DNA of 64,000 nucleotides from Spirosoma oryzicola (GTDB lineage: Bacteria > Bacteroidota > Bacteroidia > Cytophagales > Spirosomataceae). The notes under the pieces are model-generated. The model worked only from the letters and a program-made list of their open reading frames with translations, was not told where the DNA came from and searched no databases. The stretch is taken from assembly GCF_021233055.1 (NCBI RefSeq), contig NZ_CP089538.1, positions 3,302,501 through 3,366,500 on the forward strand, given 5' to 3'. Below are positions 42,968 to 50,880 of the stretch, one piece after another. Position 1 is the first letter of the stretch. Each line of letters begins with the position of its first letter. Both the position numbers and the translations under genes were made by a program.

Positions 42968-43570
42968 TTATACGCCTTCTGCCTCAACCAGTTTTACTTC
43001 AGGTACCAGGCGTGTCAGTAAGTTTTCAATTCCGGCTTTAAGCGTGAGCGTCGATGAAGGACAACCACTGCATGATCCCTGCAACAGCACTTTAACCGTA
43101 CCGCTCGGCTCATCGAACGAGTAAAAACTAATGGCACCACCGTCCGATTCAACGGCAGGTTTGATGTATTGATCCAGTACAGCCTTGATTTTCTGGACAG
43201 TCTCAGAATCTACCTCAAGTTTTGTGGTATTGGTGTCCATCGTCCGCTGCGCAAAAACGGGCTTCTGCGCACCGAAATATTCTTTCAGGAAAAACTTAAC
43301 TTCAAAAATTACTTCGTCCCAATCGGTTTCGTCATCCTTGGTAATCGTGATAAAGTTACCGGCAATAAACACCCGACGCACAAAATCGAAGCCAAAGAGC
43401 GCTACAGTCAAGGGTGATGCTTTGCCATCAACAAGGGCATCGCCAGCGGAAGCGTAATCGAACGACAATCCGGAAGGGACGAGTTCAAAATTGACGACGA
43501 ACTTCATCGAGTTCGGGTTAGGACTTCCTTCGGTAAAGATGGATACGGGACGACTCAGCGTAGGATTCAT
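42968..43570 (-). CDS. NifU-like Fe-S scaffold/carrier (Nfu)
   Basis: A 200-residue Nfu protein with an N-terminal Nfu_N domain (FTEGSPNPNSMKFVVNFELV) and a C-terminal NifU domain with the cluster-binding CSGCPSS near residue 170 (QGSCSGCPSSTLTLKAGIE). It carries [4Fe-4S] clusters to target proteins. The N-terminal domain contains the GNFITITKDDETDWDEV segment usual for the class. Length normal. Confidence 0.92.
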   Translation of the reverse strand: MNPTLSRPVSIFTEGSPNPNSMKFVVNFELVPSGLSFDYASAGDALVDGKASPLTVALFGFDFVRRVFIAGNFITITKDDETDWDEVIFEVKFFLKEYFGAQKPVFAQRTMDTNTTKLEVDSETVQKIKAVLDQYIKPAVESDGGAISFYSFDEPSGTVKVLLQGSCSGCPSSTLTLKAGIENLLTRLVPEVKLVEAEGV

Positions 43571-43662
43571 GAGTGATGCGTTTTCGGTATACTATAAAGG
43601 CATTTAGCCGGTGATTCGTAGGGTAATAACAGCGACGGCTATTTTTTAGTTTTTGCCCACAA

Positions 43663-43698
43663 AAAAACCCGTCTGGTTGAATAGCCAGACGGGTTTTT
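43663..43698 (-). terminator. Terminator of rplU-rpmA
   Basis: Perfect 14-base arms AAAAACCCGTCTGG (43663-43676) and CCAGACGGGTTTTT (43685-43698); on the minus strand the stem is followed by seven T. Confidence 0.85.
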
Positions 43699-43714
43699 GT
43701 ATTGAGGAGGTTGA

Positions 43715-44029
43715 CTAACCTTCTACCGTTTCGGCAGGAGCCGCAGCTACAGGAACGGTTTCGATTGCTGATGGACCAGCAGGAACGATGTCAACATACG
43801 AACGGCTGTTGCGGCCAGGACGGAATTTTACCGTACCATCAACCAGCGCGAACAGCGTATAGTCTTTACCCAGACCGACGTTTTTGCCGGGATGGTGTTT
43901 CGTACCGCGCTGACGGACGATGATATTGCCGGCGATAGCCGACTGGCCACCGAACAACTTCACGCCCAGGCGTTTGCTGATCGAGTCACGGCCGTTTTTG
44001 GAACTACCTACACCTTTCTTGTGTGCCAT
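43715..44029 (-). CDS. rpmA: 50S ribosomal protein L27
   Basis: A 104-residue ribosomal protein of the peptidyl-transferase centre. The start [20 protein letters not shown] is the mature form (no Firmicutes-type cleavable leader) and [19 protein letters not shown] is the core. The last 22 or so residues ([20 protein letters not shown]) form a low-complexity Ala/Pro/Val extension beyond the usual 85 or so residues. It follows rplU by 70 bases in the usual order. Confidence 0.95.
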   Translation of the reverse strand: MAHKKGVGSSKNGRDSISKRLGVKLFGGQSAIAGNIIVRQRGTKHHPGKNVGLGKDYTLFALVDGTVKFRPGRNSRSYVDIVPAGPSAIETVPVAAAPAETVEG

Positions 44030-44099
44030 TTTTTTAGTGTTTTCAGTTTTTGAGCTTTCGGTTTACAGGGATGAACTGTAAACTAAATAACTGTCAACT

Positions 44100-44417
44100 T
44101 TACAGAGTGATATCTTCGATCAATACTTTGGTCAGGTACTGACGGTGACCATTTTTCTTTTTGTAGCCTTTACGACGCTTCTTTTTGAAGACGATAACTT
44201 TCTCGCCTTTCAGGTGTTCGACGATTTTGGCCGATACTGTCGCCCCAGCGACGGTTGGAGCACCAACGGTGATGCTTCCTTCGTTGTCAACAAGGAGAAC
44301 TTTCACCTTGTCGGAGGCAAGTGCAGCGTCCACGTCGCCTTCTAACCGGTGGGTATAGATAGAACGACCCTTCTGGATCTTGAATTGCTGCCCTGCGATC
44401 TCTACGATTGCGTACAT
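44100..44417 (-). CDS. rplU: 50S ribosomal protein L21
   Basis: A 105-residue 23S-rRNA-binding protein: MYAIVEIAGQQFKIQKGRSI at the start and KVIVFKKKRRKGYKKKNGHR at the RNA-binding end. First gene of rplU-rpmA with its own promoter. Confidence 0.95.
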   Translation of the reverse strand: MYAIVEIAGQQFKIQKGRSIYTHRLEGDVDAALASDKVKVLLVDNEGSITVGAPTVAGATVSAKIVEHLKGEKVIVFKKKRRKGYKKKNGHRQYLTKVLIEDITL

Positions 44418-44445
44418 GTTTGTGTATGAAATTGGAAATGAGGTG

Positions 44446-44476
44446 CGAAATTACAGCTTTTCCGTATCAGTCGCAA
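44446..44476 (-). promoter_or_regulatory. Promoter of rplU-rpmA
   Basis: Minus strand TTG (44474-44476), 20 bases, TAATTTCG (44446-44453), which differs from TAnnTTTG at one base. Leader about 25 bases. Confidence 0.5.
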
Positions 44477-44519
44477 GTGATCCGTGATTACTTTTTTGCA
44501 TGATTCAAGCGTACAACAC

Positions 44520-44969
44520 CTAAAAGGGCAGTTTTAACGACGTCTGAATCAGATTAGTAGCACATTTCGCAATTAGTTTGCCATCAGCCGCAACAATTCG
44601 CCCTTCGCCGTGAATAATGTTTTTGCCTTCGCGAATGATCTGACCCGTTGCCGTAACGGTATCGCCTAGCCGGGCTGCGTGCAGAAAATCAATGTTCAAG
44701 TTGACGGATGTATAGGCATACTCACGACCGAGGGTAAACACGGCAGCCCCGACCAGATCGTCCAGAATAGCAGCTGCCGCTCCACCATGTAGTGTGCCTG
44801 CCGGATTGGTAAGATCTTCCCGAATCAGGTAGTCGGCCACCAACCGCCCATACTCAGCGGCCCGGATTGTACCTTTCAGCCAACGGCCCATTGGCGAAAT
44901 ACTATGACGCATATCGTTGCCAATCTGCGAACGAAAGAAATCGAGACGAGGGTTTGTTAAATTGTCCAT
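44520..44969 (-). CDS. PaaI-type hotdog thioesterase
   Basis: A 149-residue hotdog-fold protein. NPAGTLHGGAAAAILDDLVGAA (quoted in part as AGTLHGGAAAAILDD) is the PaaI active-site helix with the catalytic acid, and YTSVNLNIDFLHAARLGDTV the following strand. It cleaves acyl-CoA esters, often aromatic ones. The ATG at 44969 is preferred over the GTG-like upstream start because a -7 element lies just before it. Confidence 0.85.
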   Translation of the reverse strand: MDNLTNPRLDFFRSQIGNDMRHSISPMGRWLKGTIRAAEYGRLVADYLIREDLTNPAGTLHGGAAAAILDDLVGAAVFTLGREYAYTSVNLNIDFLHAARLGDTVTATGQIIREGKNIIHGEGRIVAADGKLIAKCATNLIQTSLKLPF

Positions 44970-44975
44970 ATCCAA

Positions 44976-44983
44976 CAAAAATA
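44976..44983 (-). promoter_or_regulatory. -7 element TATTTTTG next to the thioesterase start
   Basis: Exact TAnnTTTG match on the minus strand, ending six bases before the ATG at 44969; candidate TTG at 22 bases. Transcription would begin at about the start codon. Confidence 0.45.
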
Positions 44984-45033
44984 GTACGAAACTAAGCCAC
45001 AACCTCAATTGACGCTATTATTTGTGTACTTTC

Positions 45034-45065
45034 TTGGGAGGTTACCAGGACTTGTGCTACTTTTG
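45034..45065 (+). promoter_or_regulatory. Promoter of the ComA-like gene
   Basis: TTG at 45034-45036, 21 bases, TACTTTTG at 45058-45065: full consensus. The ATG is about 35 bases further. Confidence 0.6.
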
Positions 45066-45100
45066 GGCGATTTTATAACATGCCTATTTGATCACTCGGA

Positions 45101-45862
45101 ATGAATTATACGCTTACGCAGATTCCCGAACGTACCCCTAAGCCGCGCCAAAGCGGGCTGACAATGGTAATGGACAAGGGACTAAGCCTGCGCGAAGTCG
45201 AGGACTTTCTGTCCACCTCCGCAGACTACGCAGACATTATCAAACTGGGCTGGGCAACCTCTTTTGTTACCCCCAAACTTCAGGAAAAGCTCGATCTGTA
45301 TCGGTCGGCTGGCATACCGGTCTACTTCGGAGGGACACTGTTCGAAGCCTTCGTCGTTCGTAACCAGTTTGACGACTATCGCAAGCTTCTGGATAAGTAC
45401 AAAATGGAATATGCCGAAGTATCGGACGGTTCCATCGACATGGTTCAGGATCAGAAGTGCGAATACATTCGGCAGTTGGCTACGCAGGTGACGGTTCTGT
45501 CGGAAGTTGGCTCGAAAGACGAAGCCAAGATCATCCCACCTTACAAGTGGATTCAATTGATGAAATCTGAACTGCAAGCCGGTGCTTGGAAGGTGATCGG
45601 TGAAGCCCGCGAAGGCGGCAACGTCGGCCTGTTCCGCTCGAGTGGCGAAGTTCGGCAAGGACTGGTTGAAGAAATTTTGACGCAGGTACCGTTTGAATCC
45701 ATTCTCTGGGAAGCTCCGCAGAAAGAGCAGCAGGTCTGGTTTGTCAAACTGCTTGGTGCCAACGTTAATCTGGGTAATATTGCGCCCCACGAAGTGATCC
45801 CGCTCGAGACCATTCGCCTGGGCTTACGGGGTGATACCTTTATGCATTTTCTAGAAAAATAA
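45101..45862 (+). CDS. Phosphosulfolactate synthase (ComA-like)
   Basis: A 253-residue TIM barrel of the ComA family, which adds sulfite to phosphoenolpyruvate to make phosphosulfolactate. Family segments: GLTMVMDKGLSLREVEDFL, DIIKLGWATSF, PVYFGGTLFEAF, EVSDGSIDMV, VLSEVGSKDE, KVIGEAREGGNVGLF and LGANVNLGNI. In archaea the product goes to coenzyme M; in bacteria it can lead to sulfolactate or cysteate. No other gene of those routes is near. A link to sulfonolipids, which many Cytophagales make, is speculation. Confidence 0.87.
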   Translation: MNYTLTQIPERTPKPRQSGLTMVMDKGLSLREVEDFLSTSADYADIIKLGWATSFVTPKLQEKLDLYRSAGIPVYFGGTLFEAFVVRNQFDDYRKLLDKYKMEYAEVSDGSIDMVQDQKCEYIRQLATQVTVLSEVGSKDEAKIIPPYKWIQLMKSELQAGAWKVIGEAREGGNVGLFRSSGEVRQGLVEEILTQVPFESILWEAPQKEQQVWFVKLLGANVNLGNIAPHEVIPLETIRLGLRGDTFMHFLEK

Positions 45863-45877
45863 TTTTTCAGTTATCGT

Positions 45878-45921
45878 CTTCCGTTCACTGCGTACAGTAA
45901 CTACCTGTCTCTGAACGGAAG
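45878..45921 (+). terminator. Weak hairpin after the ComA-like gene
   Basis: CTTCCGTTCA (45878-45887) and TGAACGGAAG (45912-45921), 10-base arms, 24-base loop, no T run. Confidence 0.35.
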
Positions 45922-45953
45922 GTCGCAAAACAGCAAACGGAATCCCTCGTTCT

Positions 45954-46607
45954 ATGGAACTTATCAAATCGCTCATTGACTTCCTGCTTCATCTGGATCG
46001 TTACCTTGACGCATGGGCAAACGATTACGGTGTCCTGCTCTACGCCATCCTGTTCCTGATTGTATTTACGGAAACCGGGCTCATCGTTATGCCACTGCTC
46101 CCCGGCGATTCGCTGTTGTTTGCAGCCGGAGCCCTAGCCGCCCGTCCGACCAACGAACTAAGCGTATGGGTCATCATTCCGCTGCTGATCGTAGCCGCTC
46201 TGATGGGCGATAACGTCAATTACTTTGTCGGTAAGTTTCTGGGAGGTCGGATCAAATCCAGGGAGCGTATTCTCTTCTTCAAACGCGAGTACATTACCGA
46301 AACCGAGAATTTCTACGCCAAACACGGTGGTCGCACCGTTATTCTGGCTCGCTTTATTCCCATCATTCGGACAATTGCGCCGTTTGTTGCCGGAGCTGGT
46401 AGCATGAACTACGGAACCTACCTTCGGTTTTGCATCTTCGGTGCCATCCTGTGGGTTACGAGCATTTCGCTGTTGGGTTATTTCTTCGGCAATTTCCCGA
46501 TCGTTCAGAAAAACTTTGAACTTGTCGTATTTGGCATCATTGGCTTGTCCATACTGCCTATCATCTTTGGAGCGCTCAAAAAACGAGCAAGCCGCCCTAC
46601 TGTTTAA
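45954..46607 (+). CDS. DedA family membrane protein
   Basis: A 217-residue protein with about five membrane segments. DedA motifs: FTETGLIVMPLLPGDSLLFA (loop with acidic and Pro residues), GDNVNYFVGKFLGGR and the basic FIPIIRTIAPFVAGAGSMNY. DedA proteins are thought to move phospholipid or undecaprenyl phosphate across the membrane. Three bases from aroE, so co-transcribed. Confidence 0.9.
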   Translation: MELIKSLIDFLLHLDRYLDAWANDYGVLLYAILFLIVFTETGLIVMPLLPGDSLLFAAGALAARPTNELSVWVIIPLLIVAALMGDNVNYFVGKFLGGRIKSRERILFFKREYITETENFYAKHGGRTVILARFIPIIRTIAPFVAGAGSMNYGTYLRFCIFGAILWVTSISLLGYFFGNFPIVQKNFELVVFGIIGLSILPIIFGALKKRASRPTV

Positions 46608-46610
46608 AAG

Positions 46611-47357
46611 ATGACTCGCTACGGTCTTATCGGCTTTCCGCTCACCCATTCATTTTCACAACGGTACTTCACGGAGAAATTTCTCCGTGAAGGTATCGAA
46701 AACAGCCGCTACGACCTATTCGAGATGGCTGACGTTGGAGACTCGCTACCCGATCTGCTTACGATGCCGGGTTTGCGGGGTCTAAACGTGACCATTCCCC
46801 ACAAACAAGCCGTATTACCTTACCTCGACCGGCTGGATTCTTCAGCGCAAAAGGTGGGTGCCGTCAACGTCATTAAACTCGAATCCGACGGAACGAAAAC
46901 AGGCTACAACTCAGATTATTACGGCTTTCGACAATCAATTACTGACTGGCTGGCTTCGCTGGGTCGTTCCACGAACGGTTTGCAGGCATTGGTACTAGGA
47001 ACAGGTGGCGCGTCGAAAGCGGTGCTGGTGGCTTTAAGCGACTTAGGCATTTCCTATAGATCGGTATCGCGAACGAAGACCGCTGATAACGCGTCGTACG
47101 ACGAATTGCCCGAACTGATCGGTGATTATGCGCTTATTATCAACTGCTCGCCGGTGGGTACGTATCCGCATACTAACGAAGCACCGGCCCTCCCCTACGA
47201 TAAGCTGACAGACCGGCATTTACTATATGATCTGGTTTACAATCCGGCCGAAACCCAGTTTATGAAGCATGGACTGGAACGCGGGGCTGCGGTTATGAAC
47301 GGTTATCAGATGCTCGTCCTGCAAGCCGAAAAAGCCTGGGCGATCTGGCAGCAATAA
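46611..47357 (+). CDS. aroE: Shikimate dehydrogenase
   Basis: A 248-residue NADP-dependent enzyme of aromatic amino-acid synthesis. GLIGFPLTHSFSQRYF binds shikimate, LRGLNVTIPHKQAVLPYLD carries the catalytic Lys, ALVLGTGGASKAVLVAL is the nucleotide site and NGYQMLVLQAEKAWAIW the C-terminal helix. Length is at the short end of the family but complete. Confidence 0.93.
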   Translation: MTRYGLIGFPLTHSFSQRYFTEKFLREGIENSRYDLFEMADVGDSLPDLLTMPGLRGLNVTIPHKQAVLPYLDRLDSSAQKVGAVNVIKLESDGTKTGYNSDYYGFRQSITDWLASLGRSTNGLQALVLGTGGASKAVLVALSDLGISYRSVSRTKTADNASYDELPELIGDYALIINCSPVGTYPHTNEAPALPYDKLTDRHLLYDLVYNPAETQFMKHGLERGAAVMNGYQMLVLQAEKAWAIWQQ

Positions 47358-47361
47358 CGTA

Positions 47362-47391
47362 TTGACTTGTTCTGCCGCAACGCTAGCTTTG
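47362..47391 (+). promoter_or_regulatory. Promoter of the monooxygenase-like gene
   Basis: TTG at 47362-47364, 19 bases, TAGCTTTG at 47384-47391. Full consensus; leader about 45 bases. Confidence 0.6.
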
Positions 47392-47441
47392 CATTCGTCA
47401 ATCGGCTAATCAATTCTCAGACTCAGTAAATTCAACAAGAC

Positions 47442-47726
47442 ATGGCACTCAGCGTTTTTGCGATTATTACGGCGAAGCCGGGTTTCGAAACTGAATTACG
47501 GAACGGCTTATCGGAGCTTGTTCCGAAAGTTCGGGAGGAAGAGGCCTGCTTGTTCTACGAACTATTCCAGAGCACCGAGCATCCCGATAAATTTATCATG
47601 CATGAACTCTGGACCGATACGGCAGGGCTTATGGCTCATGATCAGATGCCGCACATGAAAGCGTTTGGCGAACTGGCTAAAAACTGGCTGGCAGGTCCGG
47701 TAGAGCTGATTAAAGTAGAAAAATAA
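47442..47726 (+). CDS. ABM-domain protein (YgiN-like putative quinol monooxygenase)
   Basis: A 94-residue ferredoxin-like dimeric domain: ITAKPGFETELRNGLSELVP, ACLFYELFQSTEHPDKFIMHELW and HDQMPHMKAFGELAKNWL. Members oxidise quinols or aromatic polyketides without cofactor, or act on haem. The substrate cannot be told. Own promoter. Confidence 0.87.
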   Translation: MALSVFAIITAKPGFETELRNGLSELVPKVREEEACLFYELFQSTEHPDKFIMHELWTDTAGLMAHDQMPHMKAFGELAKNWLAGPVELIKVEK

Positions 47727-47781
47727 GCGCAATAGTAAGATTCTGGCGGGTATTCCGGGCTAGTAACTTACTTTCGCGTTC

Positions 47782-48960
47782 ATGCAGGCAATTACATTTC
47801 AGAACGCTACGGTTTTTACCGGCGAATCATTTCTACCAGGCGCATCGGTTCGTATAGCGGATGGGCATATTCTGGAAGTTTCCGATACAGTTCTCAAGGC
47901 TAACGATGACGGAGAAACGGTCGTCGATCTGGCTGGCGATTACCTGATTCCGGGATTAATTGACTTGCAATTATACGGCGGTTCAAACCTCTTTTTGAAC
48001 GATATACCAACGCCCGAAACCGTTCGGCACATTTACGAATCACACGCTCGTAACGGCACCACAACCTTACTCCCCACGATTCATTCGACGTCACTGGACG
48101 TCATGCAACAGGCGATGGCGGCTGTGCAGACCGTTCGAGCCGAAAATCCGTATGGCGTGCCGGGCATTCACCTCGAAGGGCCGTACTTCAATCCAATCAA
48201 GCGAGGTGCCCACAGCCCGGCTTTTGTGCGTACTCCCGCCGAAGGCGAGTTAGAGGCTTTATTCAGCACTAATGCGGATGTCGTCCGGATTCTGACGCTG
48301 GCCCCCGAAATACTGACGCCCGAACAACTGGCTACGATTCACCGCTTAAAGCATGCGAATACGCTGTTGTCGCTAGGGCACAGCAACGCAACGTACAAGC
48401 AAGCGATGGGTGCTTTTGCCGACGGCTTCCCGCTGGCAACGCACCTGTACAATGCGATGCGGGGCTTCGAAAGTCGTGAACCAGGTATTGTTGGCGCTAT
48501 TTTCGACGATCAACACGTGCATTCGAGCATCATTGCCGACAGTTACCACTGCGATCCTGCTGCGATCCGCATTGCGTATCGGTTGCTGGGTGAGCGGCTG
48601 TTTTTGATCTCCGACGCTCTGTTCGCCAATCCACCCCGTCCCGATTTTTCGCTGGGTGAATTCGTTGTTCATTTCGAACCCGATCCGAACGGGCCAGGCC
48701 GCTACGTCAATAACGAAGGCAAACTCGCCGGTTCGGCTATCACGCTGATTGATTGTGTGCGGGTCGCCGTCGAGCAGGCCGATATTCCCCTGGTCAACGC
48801 CCTGCGGATGGCGTCGGTAATTCCGGCCCAACTGATTGGTATGGGCAGCCAGCTGGGACGGATTCAGCCGAACTACGTAGCTAATTTGATTCGGTTGGAT
48901 AAATCGTTGCTGGTGAAAGGCGTCTGGGCGTCCGGTGTCGCCATTTCGACAGCGCGATAA
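47782..48960 (+). CDS. nagA: N-acetylglucosamine-6-phosphate deacetylase
   Basis: A 392-residue amidohydrolase that opens the catabolism or recycling of N-acetylglucosamine. Motifs: GDYLIPGLIDLQLYGGSNLF (metal site start, with Gln in place of the first His of other amidohydrolases, as usual for NagA), PGIHLEGPYFNPIKRGAH (metal Glu), LLSLGHSNATY, ATHLYNAMRGFESREPGIVG and LISDALFA (catalytic Asp). It could serve cell-wall or chitin recycling. Its end lies three bases from the end of the convergent gene. Confidence 0.92.
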   Translation: MQAITFQNATVFTGESFLPGASVRIADGHILEVSDTVLKANDDGETVVDLAGDYLIPGLIDLQLYGGSNLFLNDIPTPETVRHIYESHARNGTTTLLPTIHSTSLDVMQQAMAAVQTVRAENPYGVPGIHLEGPYFNPIKRGAHSPAFVRTPAEGELEALFSTNADVVRILTLAPEILTPEQLATIHRLKHANTLLSLGHSNATYKQAMGAFADGFPLATHLYNAMRGFESREPGIVGAIFDDQHVHSSIIADSYHCDPAAIRIAYRLLGERLFLISDALFANPPRPDFSLGEFVVHFEPDPNGPGRYVNNEGKLAGSAITLIDCVRVAVEQADIPLVNALRMASVIPAQLIGMGSQLGRIQPNYVANLIRLDKSLLVKGVWASGVAISTAR

Positions 48961-48963
48961 TCA

Positions 48964-50394
48964 CTATTGACGTGCTTCGCTGGCAACGGCCCGCTCGTAG
49001 TTTTGATTGAGCATTTCGACGAATTTACCCGTTACCCAGCTGATGTCCGAATCTCGGATAAACACGAATCGCTTGGTAATGGATGTGTTCGCGTATGCCC
49101 GAAAAACCGTTTCCAGCAGCAAAGCACCGGCAATGATCTGCTTTTCGTTGAACTGATTTTGGGCATTGTTTACATCCGCTTCTGCCTTTTGGCGTACTAC
49201 AGGATCGGTCAGATTTGTTAGATCAGGGTGGATCAACCCCTGGTAATTGGTCATCGCCAGCTGAGCGAACCGCTGAACATCACCGATTGTCAGCGGTACT
49301 GCCGTCGTACCTGCTCGTTCGGGATGCAGATAAGCCGTCATGGCCCAGGCGATCCCCCCGCCCAATGCCACCGTTTTACGCTGCTGTAAGCCTGGACTGG
49401 TCGTGTTGAATTCGAGATTCAACGCCGTATCAGCAACCATTTTAAGCACGCGTTGTGCTTCCTTTTTGTAATCCTCGATTGGCAGCGACCGGTTATTATC
49501 AATCAGATTAGCCAATGTTTTGGTACCGAAGGGCATACTGATGGAGTGAAACCGTCGATCCGCATCATAGTATCCTCCTTTCGTGTTACCACTTCCGATA
49601 TCCATGCACGAGGTCGATCCCCATAATTTGCGGGGTACTGAACCAATCATAAACAACTCAGCTTCCCGAGCGGCTGTCAGCGTAGAATCAATTATCAAAC
49701 TGTCGCTTTGGGGCATCTGGTTTTTGATCAGATCCGAGAAAAGTTCGTGAAGCTTGCCTTTCTTACCGGGTGTCTTGCCCAGCGTTTCGTTGATCCCGCT
49801 ACTAAAGGCAATATAGATGTGATCGGCGGGTACTTTATACACTCGGATGGAGTCCAGGTACGCTTTCATTACGTTCTGACCCGCCAGAAACGCCTGCGCA
49901 GACCCACTCACCAACGTTACGTTCGGCGCATTTGGCCTTAGCTTCACTTCTTTTTTGTAAAAGCCGTTTTCGTACGTCGTTCGAAAAATCGCCAGTTTCA
50001 CCCCGGAGGCTCCGACATCGATTCCGGCATACATGTCCCGGCCTGATATTTCTCCAATGAGTTGCTGCATAGCGGCCTCGCTGGCCCCAAATTTCAACTG
50101 TTTATACAAATAGTAGGCCTTCTGAAAGTAGCGTAGTGACGCCTGCGTGTTTTCCTGATCGCTGTATGCATAGCCCAAATTCTCGTAAGCGATGGCTTCC
50201 AGATAGTTGTCTTTTGATTGAACAGTGGGTAAGGCTCTCAACAGCAGATCAATCGCCTGCTGCGACCGGTCAACCATGCGTAACGTATTACCGAGCTTTA
50301 TAAAATGGGAAGCTTCTTCGATGGTCCGGGCGTTCTGTGCCTGAACCGTATGGACACAGCCAACCAGTAAGAGGAAGTAGAAAATAGAGCGCAT
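48964..50394 (-). CDS. Exported TPR protein with Ppx/GppA-like ASKHA domain
   Basis: A 476-residue protein. Residues 1-19 form a signal peptide (FYFLLLVGCVHTVQA). About 22-110 are TPR units (AIDLLLRALPTVQS, AYENLGYAYSDQENTQASLR). From 122 on comes an ASKHA fold: phosphate-1 loop GIDVGASGVKLAIF (124-137), a Glu-bearing AAREAELFMIGSV (near 244) placed as in exopolyphosphatase, phosphate-2 loop CMDIGSGNTKGGYY (263-276) and ALGGGIAWA near 345. Ppx/GppA enzymes normally act on polyphosphate or ppGpp in the cytoplasm, so export of such a domain is unusual. Polyphosphate in the periplasm is a possible target; this is inference. Confidence 0.65.
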   Translation of the reverse strand: MRSIFYFLLLVGCVHTVQAQNARTIEEASHFIKLGNTLRMVDRSQQAIDLLLRALPTVQSKDNYLEAIAYENLGYAYSDQENTQASLRYFQKAYYLYKQLKFGASEAAMQQLIGEISGRDMYAGIDVGASGVKLAIFRTTYENGFYKKEVKLRPNAPNVTLVSGSAQAFLAGQNVMKAYLDSIRVYKVPADHIYIAFSSGINETLGKTPGKKGKLHELFSDLIKNQMPQSDSLIIDSTLTAAREAELFMIGSVPRKLWGSTSCMDIGSGNTKGGYYDADRRFHSISMPFGTKTLANLIDNNRSLPIEDYKKEAQRVLKMVADTALNLEFNTTSPGLQQRKTVALGGGIAWAMTAYLHPERAGTTAVPLTIGDVQRFAQLAMTNYQGLIHPDLTNLTDPVVRQKAEADVNNAQNQFNEKQIIAGALLLETVFRAYANTSITKRFVFIRDSDISWVTGKFVEMLNQNYERAVASEARQ

Positions 50395-50880
50395 AAATAA
50401 TAGGGATTCTGCTGATCAGTACAAACTAAGATAGAAGAAATACGGATAATCGCAAGCGAAATTTTATAAAAAGGATTCTTAGTTGGTAGCTACAGACTGA
50501 TCGGTAGAATACGATCAGACACAATCGGGCGACATGATCCTTCTTGATCTCCCAAAGTTTTACCGTCCTAAAATTAAGTATAAATACAGCTACCGCCAAG
50601 TATGCAGGATCAAATAGCATACGTACCATTATATTCTTCACTATTCAAATATTTTGCAATTTTATTATGCATATTTTTGTTTTTTACTTATTATAATTTA
50701 TATATTCAACTTTTAACAAATTATTATACTAGTCATTTGTTTCAATAGTTGAGCAGCCTGATGGCTAAAAGCCGGCCAACAGCTGGCTCAGAACTCGTTT
50801 GGTCAAGCCGCGAGTCAGCACGCTATTACGATTCAGTACACGTATTCAAACCCAATTTATCCAGTCAATTTTTCTTATCT
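50395..50880. other. AT-rich gap before the TonB receptor
   Basis: About 485 bases, divergent. The part 50640-50740 is extremely AT-rich. One TATTTTTG lies at 50672-50679 with a TTG only 15 bases upstream, so it is a poor promoter. No gene visible; the short minus-strand frame at 50426-50641 lacks protein character. Confidence 0.45.

Noticed and set aside
50426..50641. 71-residue minus-strand frame in the gap before the TonB receptor
   Set aside because: No recognisable start context or protein character; part of an AT-rich gap.
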